Assembly (NCBI RefSeq): GCF_018282115.1
Contig: NZ_CP054306.1
Coordinates: 3,333,488 to 3,397,487, forward strand
Origin: Synechocystis sp. PCC 7338
GTDB taxonomy: Bacteria; Cyanobacteriota; Cyanobacteriia; Cyanobacteriales; Microcystaceae
Direction: 5' to 3'
Length of the DNA stretch: 64,000 bases
A program made the translations under genes and the position numbers. Under the pieces are notes generated by a model. It was not told the origin of the DNA and made no database searches. It saw nothing but the letters and a program-made list of their open reading frames with translations. Positions 8,014 through 17,130 of this stretch are shown piece by piece (the first letter of the stretch is position 1; the number at the start of each line of letters is the position of its first letter).

Positions 8014-9414
8014 TTAAATTGCCCGAGAAAACATCTGTTGTTGTGAATTATTTTGTAGGTAGGCATCAAACACAGCAGCAATATTACGAATTAAAATCCT
8101 CCCCCGGGGGGTAACTTCTAAGCCATCCCCCAACCTACTGAGCAAACCATCCGCTTCCAGAGCATCCAGAGCAGCTAGTTCCTTGGCAAAATAGTCATTA
8201 AAATCACAGTCAAAGCCTAAATTATACTTGTCCTCTAACTCCTGGGCAGACAACTTAAATTGGCACATTAATTCTTTAATGACAGTGCGACGAATCAAAT
8301 CATCTTGGCTCAATTTAAAGCCTTTTTCTATGGGCATTGCTTCTTGATCCAGGGCATTATAAAAAGCTTTTAACGTTTTATGATTTTGAGCATACACATC
8401 CTGCAACATACTGATGGAAGTAATGCCAAAGCCTAGCAAATCGGACTCTGGCTGGGTAGTATAACCCTGGAAGTTACGATGTAATTTTCCTTGCTGTTGG
8501 GCGATCGCCAACTCGTCATCAGGTTTAGCAAAGTGATCCATGCCAATGAAAACGTAGCCCTGATCGGTGAGGTCGGCAATGGTAGCTTGCATAATTTTTA
8601 ACTTTTCCGCCGCTGGAGGGAGGGCTGCTTCCGGCATTTTTTTCTGTACTGGCTTGAGCCAAGGCACATAGGCAAAATTAAATACAGCAATGCGGTCTGG
8701 GTTAAGTTGAGCTGTTTTATGTAAAGTTTCCCGAAATGTGCCCAAGGTTTGATAGGGCAAACCATAAATTAAATCCACATTAACGCTCTCAAACTTAGCT
8801 TCCCGAATCCAGTCCATGACTTGGAATAACATTGCTTCCGGCTGGATGCGATTGACTGCTTCCTGAACTTGGGGATTGAAATCTTGGATACCAAAACTAA
8901 TGCGATTAAAACCTAGTTGGCGTAGGGCGAAAACATAATCCTTATCAACGTAACAGGGGTTAACTTCAATGGAAACTTCCGCATTTTTTGCCAATGGAAA
9001 GGCATCAGCGATGGTATTGAATAAAAATTCCGCTTGTTTCAGGGTCAAATAATTAGGAGTGCCACCACCCCAGTGGAGTTGCTGCACTGGCCTTTGTCGG
9101 TCAACTAAAGGAGCCACCAGGGCAATTTGTTTAGCAACCGCTTTCAGATAGGGCTCCACCGCTGGTTTGTGTTGGGTGATGATGGTATTACAACCGCAAA
9201 AGTAACAAGCCTTCGCACAGAAAGGAATGTGACAATAGAGAGATAAGGGTGTTTTTTTGTAGTTGCCCAAGTTGATCGCCGCCCGAAAATCACTAGGATC
9301 AAATGCGGGGCTTAGCTCTGTGGCCGGAGGATAGCTGGTGTAGCGAGGAATACCTTGATTATATTTGTTTAATAATTCAGCACTAAATTCAACAGCAGGA
9401 AAGGTGGTAGTCAT
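8014..9414 (-). CDS. hemN: Oxygen-independent coproporphyrinogen III oxidase (radical SAM)
   Basis: This 466-residue protein decarboxylates coproporphyrinogen III to protoporphyrinogen IX without oxygen, using S-adenosylmethionine. The radical-SAM [4Fe-4S] motif is clear: Cys66, Cys70 and Cys73 in FCAKACYFCGCN. A glycine-rich HWGGGTPNYL follows, then EVNPCYVDKDYV, RISFGIQDF and the C-terminal HemN domain. It is the last gene of the minus-strand chlA-II, ho2, hemN group; in Synechocystis 6803 (sll1876, from memory) this group is induced at low oxygen through the regulator ChlR. A 262-bp gap separates it from ho2, so it may also have its own promoter. Confidence 0.93.
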   Translation of the reverse strand: MTTTFPAVEFSAELLNKYNQGIPRYTSYPPATELSPAFDPSDFRAAINLGNYKKTPLSLYCHIPFCAKACYFCGCNTIITQHKPAVEPYLKAVAKQIALVAPLVDRQRPVQQLHWGGGTPNYLTLKQAEFLFNTIADAFPLAKNAEVSIEVNPCYVDKDYVFALRQLGFNRISFGIQDFNPQVQEAVNRIQPEAMLFQVMDWIREAKFESVNVDLIYGLPYQTLGTFRETLHKTAQLNPDRIAVFNFAYVPWLKPVQKKMPEAALPPAAEKLKIMQATIADLTDQGYVFIGMDHFAKPDDELAIAQQQGKLHRNFQGYTTQPESDLLGFGITSISMLQDVYAQNHKTLKAFYNALDQEAMPIEKGFKLSQDDLIRRTVIKELMCQFKLSAQELEDKYNLGFDCDFNDYFAKELAALDALEADGLLSRLGDGLEVTPRGRILIRNIAAVFDAYLQNNSQQQMFSRAI

Positions 9415-9676
9415 AAATTTTGGATGTTATCGGGATTATTTAAATGGATTTTTATCGAGGTATTTAAAATGTTTTCTCTTGGCTCTAACCCTGGGGAAAT
9501 TATTTTGCCAATTTTCTTAAATCAACCAAATATTGAGTTGAAAATTTAAGCAACAACAAATATATTGCTAATACAACTCGGATTTGATTAACTTTTTGTC
9601 TAGCTTTTATCTAGAAAAAATTGTCAAAGAGAGTGTTTACTTTAGCTTAAATACTCTCTTAATTTCCCCGTTTAAT

Positions 9677-10429
9677 CTATTCCCCCACCATGAAGGCGAC
9701 GGGGTGACCACTGGTACTCCGAGCTTCCGTACTTCCGGGGCGATCCTGACGGGTTAACAAGTCAAATGTGTGCTCACCGATCGCCGTTCGGATTAAATCT
9801 TCTAGATCGTGCATCACGTCCCGATTAAGGGAGAAAGCGTAATTGGCTTCTTCAACAATACGGTTCATGGTGGCTTCATCTAAGGGCAAACTATTCAGCA
9901 CATCCCGGTAAGTTTCCTTAAATTGACGGCGATCGCCTGGGGTAGGCAAACTGTCAAATTCGTACATGGCAGTGCCTTCTCCCTCCTGCAATTGCAACGC
10001 AGAACGGATAATATTTTTCAAGCTCTGGCCACCGGATAAATCCCCCAGATAGCGAGTGTAACAATGGGCAATGAGCAATGCAGGATCACTTTCGGCTAAG
10101 GTTTTCAGGCGATCAACATAAATCTTACCGCAGGGGGTAGGTTGAATTTCCTGTTGCCAATTGGCACCGTAATAGTAGGCTAAATCTTTGGCTAATTTAT
10201 CAGTGCGGTTTAATTCAGGAAAATAAATAGCACTAATGATTTGATTGTCCCGATGCTCCCTCAGGGCTGTTTCTAGGGTGTTGTAAACATAATATAAATT
10301 GGCTAATAATTGCCGAAAAGGTTCCCGCTCCACAATGCCTTTTAAAAAGCATTTCATGTAGGCAGTATTTTCTGCCAAAGTGTGGGATTGTTGGGTACCG
10401 TGGCGGAGTTTTTGCGCAAGGTTAGTCAT
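9677..10429 (-). CDS. ho2: Heme oxygenase 2
   Basis: This 250-residue biliverdin-forming heme oxygenase opens the heme ring using ferredoxin electrons and supplies bilins for phycobilisomes and phytochromes. The proximal heme ligand is expected at His16 (GTQQSHTLAEN), and the distal helix glycines appear in RYLGDLSGGQSLKN. I used the ATG at 10429 rather than a TTG 12 bp upstream; it gives the usual family length. It sits between chlA-II (66 bp away) and hemN on the same strand. The pairing with an oxygen-tolerant-cyclase paralogue marks it as the micro-oxic isoform (sll1875 in Synechocystis 6803, from memory) rather than the housekeeping HO1. Confidence 0.92.
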   Translation of the reverse strand: MTNLAQKLRHGTQQSHTLAENTAYMKCFLKGIVEREPFRQLLANLYYVYNTLETALREHRDNQIISAIYFPELNRTDKLAKDLAYYYGANWQQEIQPTPCGKIYVDRLKTLAESDPALLIAHCYTRYLGDLSGGQSLKNIIRSALQLQEGEGTAMYEFDSLPTPGDRRQFKETYRDVLNSLPLDEATMNRIVEEANYAFSLNRDVMHDLEDLIRTAIGEHTFDLLTRQDRPGSTEARSTSGHPVAFMVGE

Positions 10430-10494
10430 GGTTTTTACCAAAGGAAATTAGCAGTAATTAGTAAACAATTGGAGTAAGTTAAAAAGCGATTAAA

Positions 10495-11571
10495 CTAGCA
10501 CACCATAACCCGGCGGGTTTCTGCGTCCACTGGCTTTTGCAGAAAGATGCAGAGCATTTGCCAGACAATCACGGCAATCCACGGCATTTTTTGACAAAAT
10601 TTGACCAGTTTCGGAGCTTTACCGTTGACGATCGCCGTTAGTTTTTCGTTAGCACTGGCACAGGCTTCTAGGCGGGAGAAAAATTTAGGATTATCCGTGT
10701 CCAACACTTCTGGAAAGGCCCGGGCCGCCGTCTCGTTGGTGTTTTTAACCACATCAACGTTATATTGCCTAGCGTTTAGACCAACGGATTCATAAAAATC
10801 GCCCCGTTCAAATACCGTTAGGGTATGGGTGACAAATACTGTTAGCAAGAAAAAGCGGGACCAAAGTCGAGATTGCCAAGTTTTCCACAGAGCTGTTTGG
10901 GAGCGGAGTAAAGCTTTGAAAAAGTCTCCGTGGCGATTTTCATCCTGACACCAACATTCAAAATAATTAAATAGGGGATAAATATTGTGGTCTGGATTTT
11001 TTTCTAAATGGCGAAACATCAAAATATAACGCCAGTAACCAATTTTTTCTGATAGATAAACCGTGTAAATTACCCACTCCGGCGGAAAGAAAGTATAGGT
11101 TCTTTTTTGAGTTAAATAACGCAAATCGAGGGAAAGTCCAAAATCTGCCATAGCTTTGTTAATAAAACCGGCATGGCGTGCCTCATCCCTAGCTAGAAGA
11201 TGAAAAGCCTCTGCCAGCTTGGGACTGCGACCCTTAAGACGGCGGGACAATTCTTTAAACAGAAGAAAACCAGAAAACTCTGAGGTACAAGACCGTTCTA
11301 AAAAGTCGATAAACGCTAAACGAGTGGCTCCGTCAATGTGGTCAAAACTACGCTTAAAATCATCATTACGGACAAAGTGGTGACGATTGTAATCAGCTCG
11401 TAATTCCTCCAACGCCGCTTCAATTTCTTCATCCTGGAGGTTCAACACCATATTGGCGACTTTATCAAAATCGGTGGTGTAGAAGCGGGGGGTGAGGAGA
11501 GTTTCCTTCACTGGAGCTTTGATGCCGGGGCGAATGGTTTCTAGCTGGGTAGGCAGGGGGGTGGATACCAT
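10495..11571 (-). CDS. chlA-II: Mg-protoporphyrin IX monomethyl ester oxidative cyclase, low-oxygen isoform
   Basis: This is a 358-residue AcsF-type di-iron enzyme that forms the isocyclic ring of chlorophyll. Carboxylate/His metal-binding elements are visible: LQDEEIEAALEELRADYN early, RDEARHAGF in the middle and DENRHGDFF later. The C-terminus has a hydrophobic stretch (WIAVIVWQMLCIF). The linkage with ho2 and hemN identifies it as the second cyclase (sll1874 in Synechocystis 6803, from memory), needed under micro-oxic conditions. The leader upstream is about 475 bp long and free of genes after the preceding terminator, which fits regulated transcription. It is the first gene of the group. 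Confidence 0.9.
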   Translation of the reverse strand: MVSTPLPTQLETIRPGIKAPVKETLLTPRFYTTDFDKVANMVLNLQDEEIEAALEELRADYNRHHFVRNDDFKRSFDHIDGATRLAFIDFLERSCTSEFSGFLLFKELSRRLKGRSPKLAEAFHLLARDEARHAGFINKAMADFGLSLDLRYLTQKRTYTFFPPEWVIYTVYLSEKIGYWRYILMFRHLEKNPDHNIYPLFNYFECWCQDENRHGDFFKALLRSQTALWKTWQSRLWSRFFLLTVFVTHTLTVFERGDFYESVGLNARQYNVDVVKNTNETAARAFPEVLDTDNPKFFSRLEACASANEKLTAIVNGKAPKLVKFCQKMPWIAVIVWQMLCIFLQKPVDAETRRVMVC

Positions 11572-12243
11572 CGGTGATGAATAGGAAAATGTTAAAGGTT
11601 AAGGTTTAAAGCCAAGGAATTCAACTGGGTTTAGGAAACTGAAAAGCCCAAGAAAAAGTTCGATGTTGCTTTTTATCCTGTCCAATCTTCCGACCCCTGA
11701 CAAGACAGTTTCCATTGCTACCCCATAGTTTCCAAAGGGGAAAAATTATCGCCTGGCCTGGATTGCAAGGTTTTATCAAGAAATGCTAAGGTTTACATCT
11801 CCCAGTCTGCTGCGCCACTGGATCTGAAGGCAAATGCTGGATGAGTCTGTTCAATTCCCCTGTCCATTGGTAGTTTTCTACGGCGGATTTTTGTTCCGTT
11901 GGCTGAGATGCTGTTTTACAAGCTCTCCGATTGCACCTAGTTTGGCGGGAAACTAGATAAAATTTCCCCGGTATTACTGGAGCTTTAGTGGTTTGATTGA
12001 GAGAAAAAACTAAAACTTTACCAACAAATTCCGAATCTGAAAAACAAAAAAATGCCTGTGATCATTATCACAAGCAGTGGAGAGGGATCCTATCCCCCAA
12101 ATGACTGGGCCAAGATTGTGCCAAATTTAATTAAGACAGGTATGCTTTCGTAGACTTGAATTGCTTATATACAAGCATTTTGTCAGCCGCTGTCGCTCCG
12201 AACTTAGCCTAATTGACTATAAAACGGTAAATTAGTGGATTTT
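11572..12243. other. Gene-free 672-bp region upstream of chlA-II
   Basis: I see no convincing coding sequence here. It holds a terminator at 12046-12075 and, at 11937-11956, an inverted repeat with 7-bp arms (CTAGTTT/AAACTAG) and a 6-bp spacer. A hexamer GGAAAC is repeated 20 bp apart (minus strand, about 11710-11735). These are candidate control elements for the low-oxygen tetrapyrrole genes, where a ChlR site is expected from the literature, but I could not identify the ChlR site itself. Confidence 0.5.
12046..12075 (-). terminator. Rho-independent terminator after the 119-residue gene
   Basis: On the minus strand a 9-bp stem (GCTTGTGAT/ATCACAGGC, with one G-T pair) and a 4-base loop is followed by A then seven T. 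It lies about 170 bp beyond the stop of the 12244-12603 gene. Its stem also happens to read as a CRP-type palindrome. Confidence 0.8.
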
Positions 12244-12603
12244 TTAGCGTTTAACCTTAACTTGGCGAGCCATTTCCTTGAAACGATTCAAACTGGGGCC
12301 AGGGGCACGACGGGCTACATTTTGGGGAATGGGATCACCACTGGCAAACGCCACTTGGCTGGGATCAACTTTGGCCTTAGGAGCCGGAGCCACTGGGGCA
12401 GGAGTTTCCACTGGAGCCTCGGCTTTGGCAGCGGACTTTTTCTTAATGGAAGTTTTTTTCGAAGGGGTGGGGGCTGGGGTTTGCACCGGAGCTACCTCCG
12501 ATTTCACGATCGCCACGTCGGCTTCTTCCACCTTGGCCGGAGCTTGATTTTCATCTAGCTGGACGTAAAATTCTTTTTTAGCGCCAAACAATTTTTTTAA
12601 CAT
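12244..12603 (-). CDS. Conserved cyanobacterial hypothetical protein with Ala/Pro/Lys linker
   Basis: This 119-residue protein has a short conserved head (MLKKLFGAKKEFYVQL) and a long low-complexity middle of Ala, Pro, Lys and Val that looks disordered. It ends in a basic tail with a conserved-looking RRAPGPSLNRFKEMARQV. I recall similar heads and tails in other cyanobacteria, but no function. No signal peptide or membrane segment is present. The charge and disorder suggest binding to a large partner such as the ribosome, nucleic acid or a membrane surface; that is inference. A terminator lies downstream, so it is probably monocistronic. Confidence 0.75.
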   Translation of the reverse strand: MLKKLFGAKKEFYVQLDENQAPAKVEEADVAIVKSEVAPVQTPAPTPSKKTSIKKKSAAKAEAPVETPAPVAPAPKAKVDPSQVAFASGDPIPQNVARRAPGPSLNRFKEMARQVKVKR

Positions 12604-12698
12604 TTAATGTGGTTCTCCTAATTAAGCAGGATTTTATGGTGAATTGTGCACAAACTGATTGTGACTGAATTTTAACAAAAATATGTCGCCGGAATTTC

Positions 12699-14099
12699 CT
12701 ATTGCCAATCAGCGCCGATTTGGATGGTTACGTCGGAGATTAGATAACCATTGCTATCCACTAAAACTTCCCCCAGACCAATACTATTACGCACTTGCCT
12801 GGCCCCCAAATGATCGCCTTGTTGGGCAATTACCCTGGTGGTTTGTAAGGGCTGGGAAAGGGCACTGACTACGTTGATGCGGCTGTAGCCAGCAGTTTCC
12901 AACTCTTTTACCAAAGCCTCCACTGCCTGAGGGCGATCGGTACTGTCCTGGATGGCAATGCGCACGGCATAGGGGTCGAGGGTAGTTAAATCTGGCTCCA
13001 TTTCCATATCCCACAACCAAGAACTGGAGGCCATGGCGCCAAAATACTCCTCCGTCATTTCCTGGATTTTGCGCTGGTGGGGTAACCAATAACTAATGCT
13101 AGTGCGGCCGGTGCCATTAAAATCCCCTGGCAACATCAACATTTTGACGTCTTCCCTGGGAATTTGGGCCGAAAAACCGGCGATCGCCACTAACTCCTCC
13201 ATATTGAGGTTAGTGTCAATGTTGGACTGCAGAATTTTGACAATGTCCGGTATCCTCAGAATAGTTTGGGGTTTGAGGGCTTGTTCTACCACCGCCCGCA
13301 TAACTATTTGCTGTCTTTGAATGCGGCCAATATCCCCCAGGGCATCGTGGCGGAATCGCAACATTTGTAGAGCCTTTTCCCCGTCTAAACGCTGTTGTCC
13401 CTCCTTGAGATTGATATACAAACGCTGACTATCATCCTGATATTTCATGTCCCGGGGTACATATACGTCTACTCCCCCCAGGGCATCAATTAATTTTTCC
13501 ACCGCCTGTACATTGACCCGGATATAACGGTCGATGGGCACATCCCCAAGTAAATCCGTCACCGTCATAGCCGCCAGGGCTGGCCCTCCCAAGGCATTGG
13601 CCTGATTGATTTTCCGAGCTCCGTTGTAGCCGGGAATTTCCACCCTGGTATCCCTAGGAATGGATAGCACCACCAGGGATTTTTCCTTCGGATCAAGGCG
13701 AATCAACACCATCGTATCGGTGAGGCCTTCCACTGAATTGACCAACGCATGGTAACCGGGGTTAGGCTGACTGGGGTCGGGCTCTTCAGAAGTTAACACC
13801 TTGGTGCCCAGCACCAACACATTAATGGGGCGACTAAGTTGGGGAATATTGAGATTTTTGTAGGAAACTGCCTTTTTCTGACCAAATACCGCCGCCTGCT
13901 CTGGCGTAAGTCTGCTCTGACCCAAAGGAGTTGAATACATGGCCAACAAAGAACCAGCCCCTGCCGACACCAAGGCGATCGCCGTTAAAGCGAAACCCGT
14001 TAATAACCATTTACCGCCCTGGAATCTACCTTTGCGGGGGGATTTTTTGCCATTATGGCTACCAGACCCCTTTCTATTAGAATTTTTAGCAGTCACCAT
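12699..14099 (-). CDS. LytR-CpsA-Psr (LCP) family phosphotransferase
   Basis: This 466-residue membrane-anchored protein has a basic N-terminus of about 35 residues and one transmembrane segment (about 36-58, LLTGFALTAIALVSAGAGSL). An extracytoplasmic LCP domain follows at about 90-300, with the hallmark arginines in SIPRDTRVEIPGY and MLRFRHDALGDIGRIQRQQ and acidic residues for Mg-pyrophosphate lipid binding. The C-terminal 85 residues form a LytR_C domain. LCP enzymes attach glycopolymers from lipid carriers to peptidoglycan or other acceptors. Old annotations as a transcriptional regulator are a historical misnomer. It is transcribed alone, on the same strand as its neighbours. Confidence 0.9.
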   Translation of the reverse strand: MVTAKNSNRKGSGSHNGKKSPRKGRFQGGKWLLTGFALTAIALVSAGAGSLLAMYSTPLGQSRLTPEQAAVFGQKKAVSYKNLNIPQLSRPINVLVLGTKVLTSEEPDPSQPNPGYHALVNSVEGLTDTMVLIRLDPKEKSLVVLSIPRDTRVEIPGYNGARKINQANALGGPALAAMTVTDLLGDVPIDRYIRVNVQAVEKLIDALGGVDVYVPRDMKYQDDSQRLYINLKEGQQRLDGEKALQMLRFRHDALGDIGRIQRQQIVMRAVVEQALKPQTILRIPDIVKILQSNIDTNLNMEELVAIAGFSAQIPREDVKMLMLPGDFNGTGRTSISYWLPHQRKIQEMTEEYFGAMASSSWLWDMEMEPDLTTLDPYAVRIAIQDSTDRPQAVEALVKELETAGYSRINVVSALSQPLQTTRVIAQQGDHLGARQVRNSIGLGEVLVDSNGYLISDVTIQIGADWQ

Positions 14100-14294
14100 T
14101 TTGACCCCGAACTAACCATTAATATTTTTCTCCAGCTGGCATAAAGTCCTTTGGTGCTCTGGGCAGATCCCAAGGTAATAAGGTAATTGGATTGGATACT
14201 AGCAAACCGACTGCAACATTGGCAAGGAAAATTTCCTCCCCCTATCACCATAGTCATGAACAAATTTTAAACGTGATCAAAAAAATGATGAAAA

Positions 14295-16319
14295 TCAATC
14301 ATTTTGGACAGAATTTAACTGGACATGTTTGGGTAATTTGATAGTAAAAGTAGAACCAATTCCCATTTCACTAGTTAGATAAATATCTCCCCCCATCATC
14401 TGACAAAATTTACGGGTAATAGCCAAACCTAGGCCAGTGCCACCATATTTACGGGTAGTGGAAGAGTCTGCCTGGGTGAAGGGCTGAAACAATTTCGACA
14501 TTTGTTCTTCAGTCATGCCAATTCCCGTATCTTTGACTTGAAAAGAAAGCCAATCCTTTTCGTCTACTTTAAATTCTTTGACTATGAAGCTGATAACCCC
14601 TTCTTTGGTGAATTTGCTGGCATTACTGAGCAGGTTTAACACCCCTTGCCGTACTTTTACCAAATCTCCATACATTTCTGCCGATTCCAGAGAAATTTCC
14701 ACTTCTAATTTATTATTATTGTTTTTGATCAAAGGATTAATAGTATCAAGAATACCTGCGATTAGTTCATTGAGATTAAAAGTTTCTAGATAGAGGTCCA
14801 TTTTCCCTGCTTCAATCTTGGAGATGTCTAGCAAATCATTGATTAAAGTCAACAAAGCCTTCCCAGAACGCAAAATCTTGTCTAAATCCGGTACCAATCC
14901 CTCTGATTCCAAATCTTCAGCTTCCTCAATTAACATTTCACTATAACCAATGATCGCGTTCAGGGGAGTCCTCAATTCATGGCTCATATTAGCGAGAAAA
15001 ATACTTTTCGTGGCATTGGCAGCTTCGGCCTCTGAACTGGCCAATTCCAAAGCTTTAACCGTATTTTCTAATTCTTCAGTTCTTTGTTGAACTTTTTCTT
15101 CTAAACAAGAATTAGCCACCGCTAACTGTTTTTGGGTTAACTCCAATTCTTGATTTTTTTTCTGTAAACTGAAATAGGATTCTCGCAACTCATTAGTCAT
15201 CATATTAAAGGACTTGGCTAGAATGCCCAATTCATCTTCTCCCAACACCGGGGCCCTAGCTCCCCGATCGCCAGAAGATATATCGGTGGCAGCTTTGGTA
15301 ATTAGCAAAATTGGTCTGGTTATTTTGATAGATAGTAGATAAACCGCAATTAAAAGTAAAGCCGTGCTCACCAATCCCACCAAAACTAACATGCGGGTAA
15401 ATCTTCGAGCCGACTCTAATGCTTCTACTTCACTAATTTCAGTAATTAAAGCTAAATTATATTTATCTATCCACTGGTATACTCCCAACACGGGCGTGCC
15501 GGCGTAATTAACATAGGTGCCTTGACCACTATTGCCGGCCATCACCGAATTTATTCCTAGGGTATTAAAATTTGGCTTGGGGGCATTGGCAGTCGAATTT
15601 TTATTTTCATCTGCCGCAATAAACGAAACTTGATTATTTATTTCTCCAACCAAAAATGTTTCTCCCGTATCTCCTAATCCCGTGCGCTTACGAATTAAGT
15701 CATCAACGGCATTCAAATTTATATCTATACTCAAATAACCAATTCTTTCCTTCGTTAGATCATGCTTTATGCTAGTAGCAAAAGTCATACTGGGACGATT
15801 ATAAACTTTAGAAAAATAGAAATTTGGTACAGTTTTAAAATCAGAATTAATATTGGCAAAATAAGTGGTCTGATTTCCAATACCCTTGTAGACACCGATT
15901 TCAGCTAAGTCAGTAGAGGCCACTACAATACCACCAGTGTTGAGAATGTTAATAGTTTCAACATGGGGAAGAAAAAGATTAATTTCTTGCAACTCGTCAA
16001 TTAAAATTTGCTGGGCGGCCTTATAGTCAGAACCGTCGTTGGTTATATTTTTAAGCATTTCAATTCCCATTTGAATGCTATTGATTTCGCTCAGCAGAAA
16101 GAGTATATCTTTCTGACTTTCCATCCATTGCTCTAGTTGATATTCCTTCAGATTATTGGAAATAGTTAAACGTTGGAATGTTTGATTCTCTATGCCCTTA
16201 ACTGCCCTATAGTTAGCAACTAAAAAAATTGATGCCACTACCACGCTGGAAAGACAAAAATAGGAAAGCACGAACTTCAGCAACAGACTTCTTCGCACTG
16301 ACTTGATAATTGAGACCAT
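14295..16319 (-). CDS. Membrane sensor histidine kinase (dCache-like, HAMP, HisKA, HATPase)
   Basis: This 674-residue kinase has a transmembrane segment near residues 13-33 and an extracytoplasmic sensor of about 270 residues with Cache character ([31 protein letters not shown]). A second membrane segment lies around 310-330, followed by a HAMP domain and a coiled coil. The H-box is [16 protein letters not shown] (His near 445). N- and G-boxes ([32 protein letters not shown]) complete an active ATPase domain. It has no receiver domain, so it needs a separate partner. The divergent CheY gene and the receiver-phosphatase gene next door are the obvious candidates. Confidence 0.92.
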   Translation of the reverse strand: MVSIIKSVRRSLLLKFVLSYFCLSSVVVASIFLVANYRAVKGIENQTFQRLTISNNLKEYQLEQWMESQKDILFLLSEINSIQMGIEMLKNITNDGSDYKAAQQILIDELQEINLFLPHVETINILNTGGIVVASTDLAEIGVYKGIGNQTTYFANINSDFKTVPNFYFSKVYNRPSMTFATSIKHDLTKERIGYLSIDINLNAVDDLIRKRTGLGDTGETFLVGEINNQVSFIAADENKNSTANAPKPNFNTLGINSVMAGNSGQGTYVNYAGTPVLGVYQWIDKYNLALITEISEVEALESARRFTRMLVLVGLVSTALLLIAVYLLSIKITRPILLITKAATDISSGDRGARAPVLGEDELGILAKSFNMMTNELRESYFSLQKKNQELELTQKQLAVANSCLEEKVQQRTEELENTVKALELASSEAEAANATKSIFLANMSHELRTPLNAIIGYSEMLIEEAEDLESEGLVPDLDKILRSGKALLTLINDLLDISKIEAGKMDLYLETFNLNELIAGILDTINPLIKNNNNKLEVEISLESAEMYGDLVKVRQGVLNLLSNASKFTKEGVISFIVKEFKVDEKDWLSFQVKDTGIGMTEEQMSKLFQPFTQADSSTTRKYGGTGLGLAITRKFCQMMGGDIYLTSEMGIGSTFTIKLPKHVQLNSVQND

Positions 16320-16509
16320 GGTTAAAAATCACTAATATACAATTATTGAAGATTTTGATGGAAATAACACCAAGCTGTCACCCGAAGATTGAATTAGTGA
16401 GGGAACATTTTTTGTTTAGATAAACTTTGTGGCAAAGATTAACAATTTAGTTGGGGATAAAACAGGACAGCTATTGCTATAATTCTAACAACTGTTCAGT
16501 ATTGAATCT

Positions 16510-16872
16510 ATGACTAAGATTCTCCTGGTTGAAGACAATGAAATGAATCGTGACATGCTATCCCGTCGTTTGGGGCGCAAGGGATATGAAGTAGTAATGG
16601 CTGTTGACGGTGAACAGGCAGTGACCATGGCTATCTCAGAGTCTCCCCAACTTATCCTCATGGACATGAGTTTGCCGGTCATGGATGGCTGGACTGCTAC
16701 TAAGCAAATTAAAAGTCATCCTGATGGGGCTCACATTCCCATCATTGCCCTAACCGCCCATGCCATGGCTAGTGATCGAGAGAGGGCGATCGCCGCCGGC
16801 TGTGACGACTATGATACCAAGCCGATTGAAATTAAGCGCCTATTGCAAAAAATAGAGGTATTAATTAATTAA
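16510..16872 (+). CDS. Single-domain response regulator (CheY-like)
   Basis: This 120-residue stand-alone receiver has the acidic pocket in LLVEDNEMN, the phospho-acceptor Asp in ILMDMSLPVMDGW, the Thr/Ala switch in IIALTAHAM and the conserved Lys in YDTKPIE. There is no output domain, so it acts by protein contact or as a relay intermediate. It is divergently transcribed from the membrane kinase (about 190 bp between starts) and followed after 258 bp by the H-box/receiver/phosphatase gene. Together they look like one signalling module. Confidence 0.9.
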   Translation: MTKILLVEDNEMNRDMLSRRLGRKGYEVVMAVDGEQAVTMAISESPQLILMDMSLPVMDGWTATKQIKSHPDGAHIPIIALTAHAMASDRERAIAAGCDDYDTKPIEIKRLLQKIEVLIN

Positions 16873-17130
16873 AATATTATTGGCTTTTATCTTTCTGATC
16901 GAGCCATTTATCAATAGTTTTTACAGAAAAATTTATCATTAGGAGCTGAAGTAATTCAAAAGAGATTATAGCTTAATTTAATAATAATTAAGTCAAATTG
17001 AATTAATCTTTGTTAAAAAGCTCAGGTACAGTATTTAAGGGTTTCGATAAGTTTTGATAATCGCTTAATCATTGGCAAAAACTAAAATAGTCTGTAAAAC
17101 TAGCTTGATTAACCATAATTTCTTTGGTAG

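Noticed and set aside
12057-12072. Perfect CRP-type palindrome TGTGA-N6-TCACA upstream of chlA-II
   Set aside because: It is the stem of a 9-bp hairpin followed by seven T on the minus strand and is well explained as a terminator. It also lies nearly 490 bp from chlA-II.
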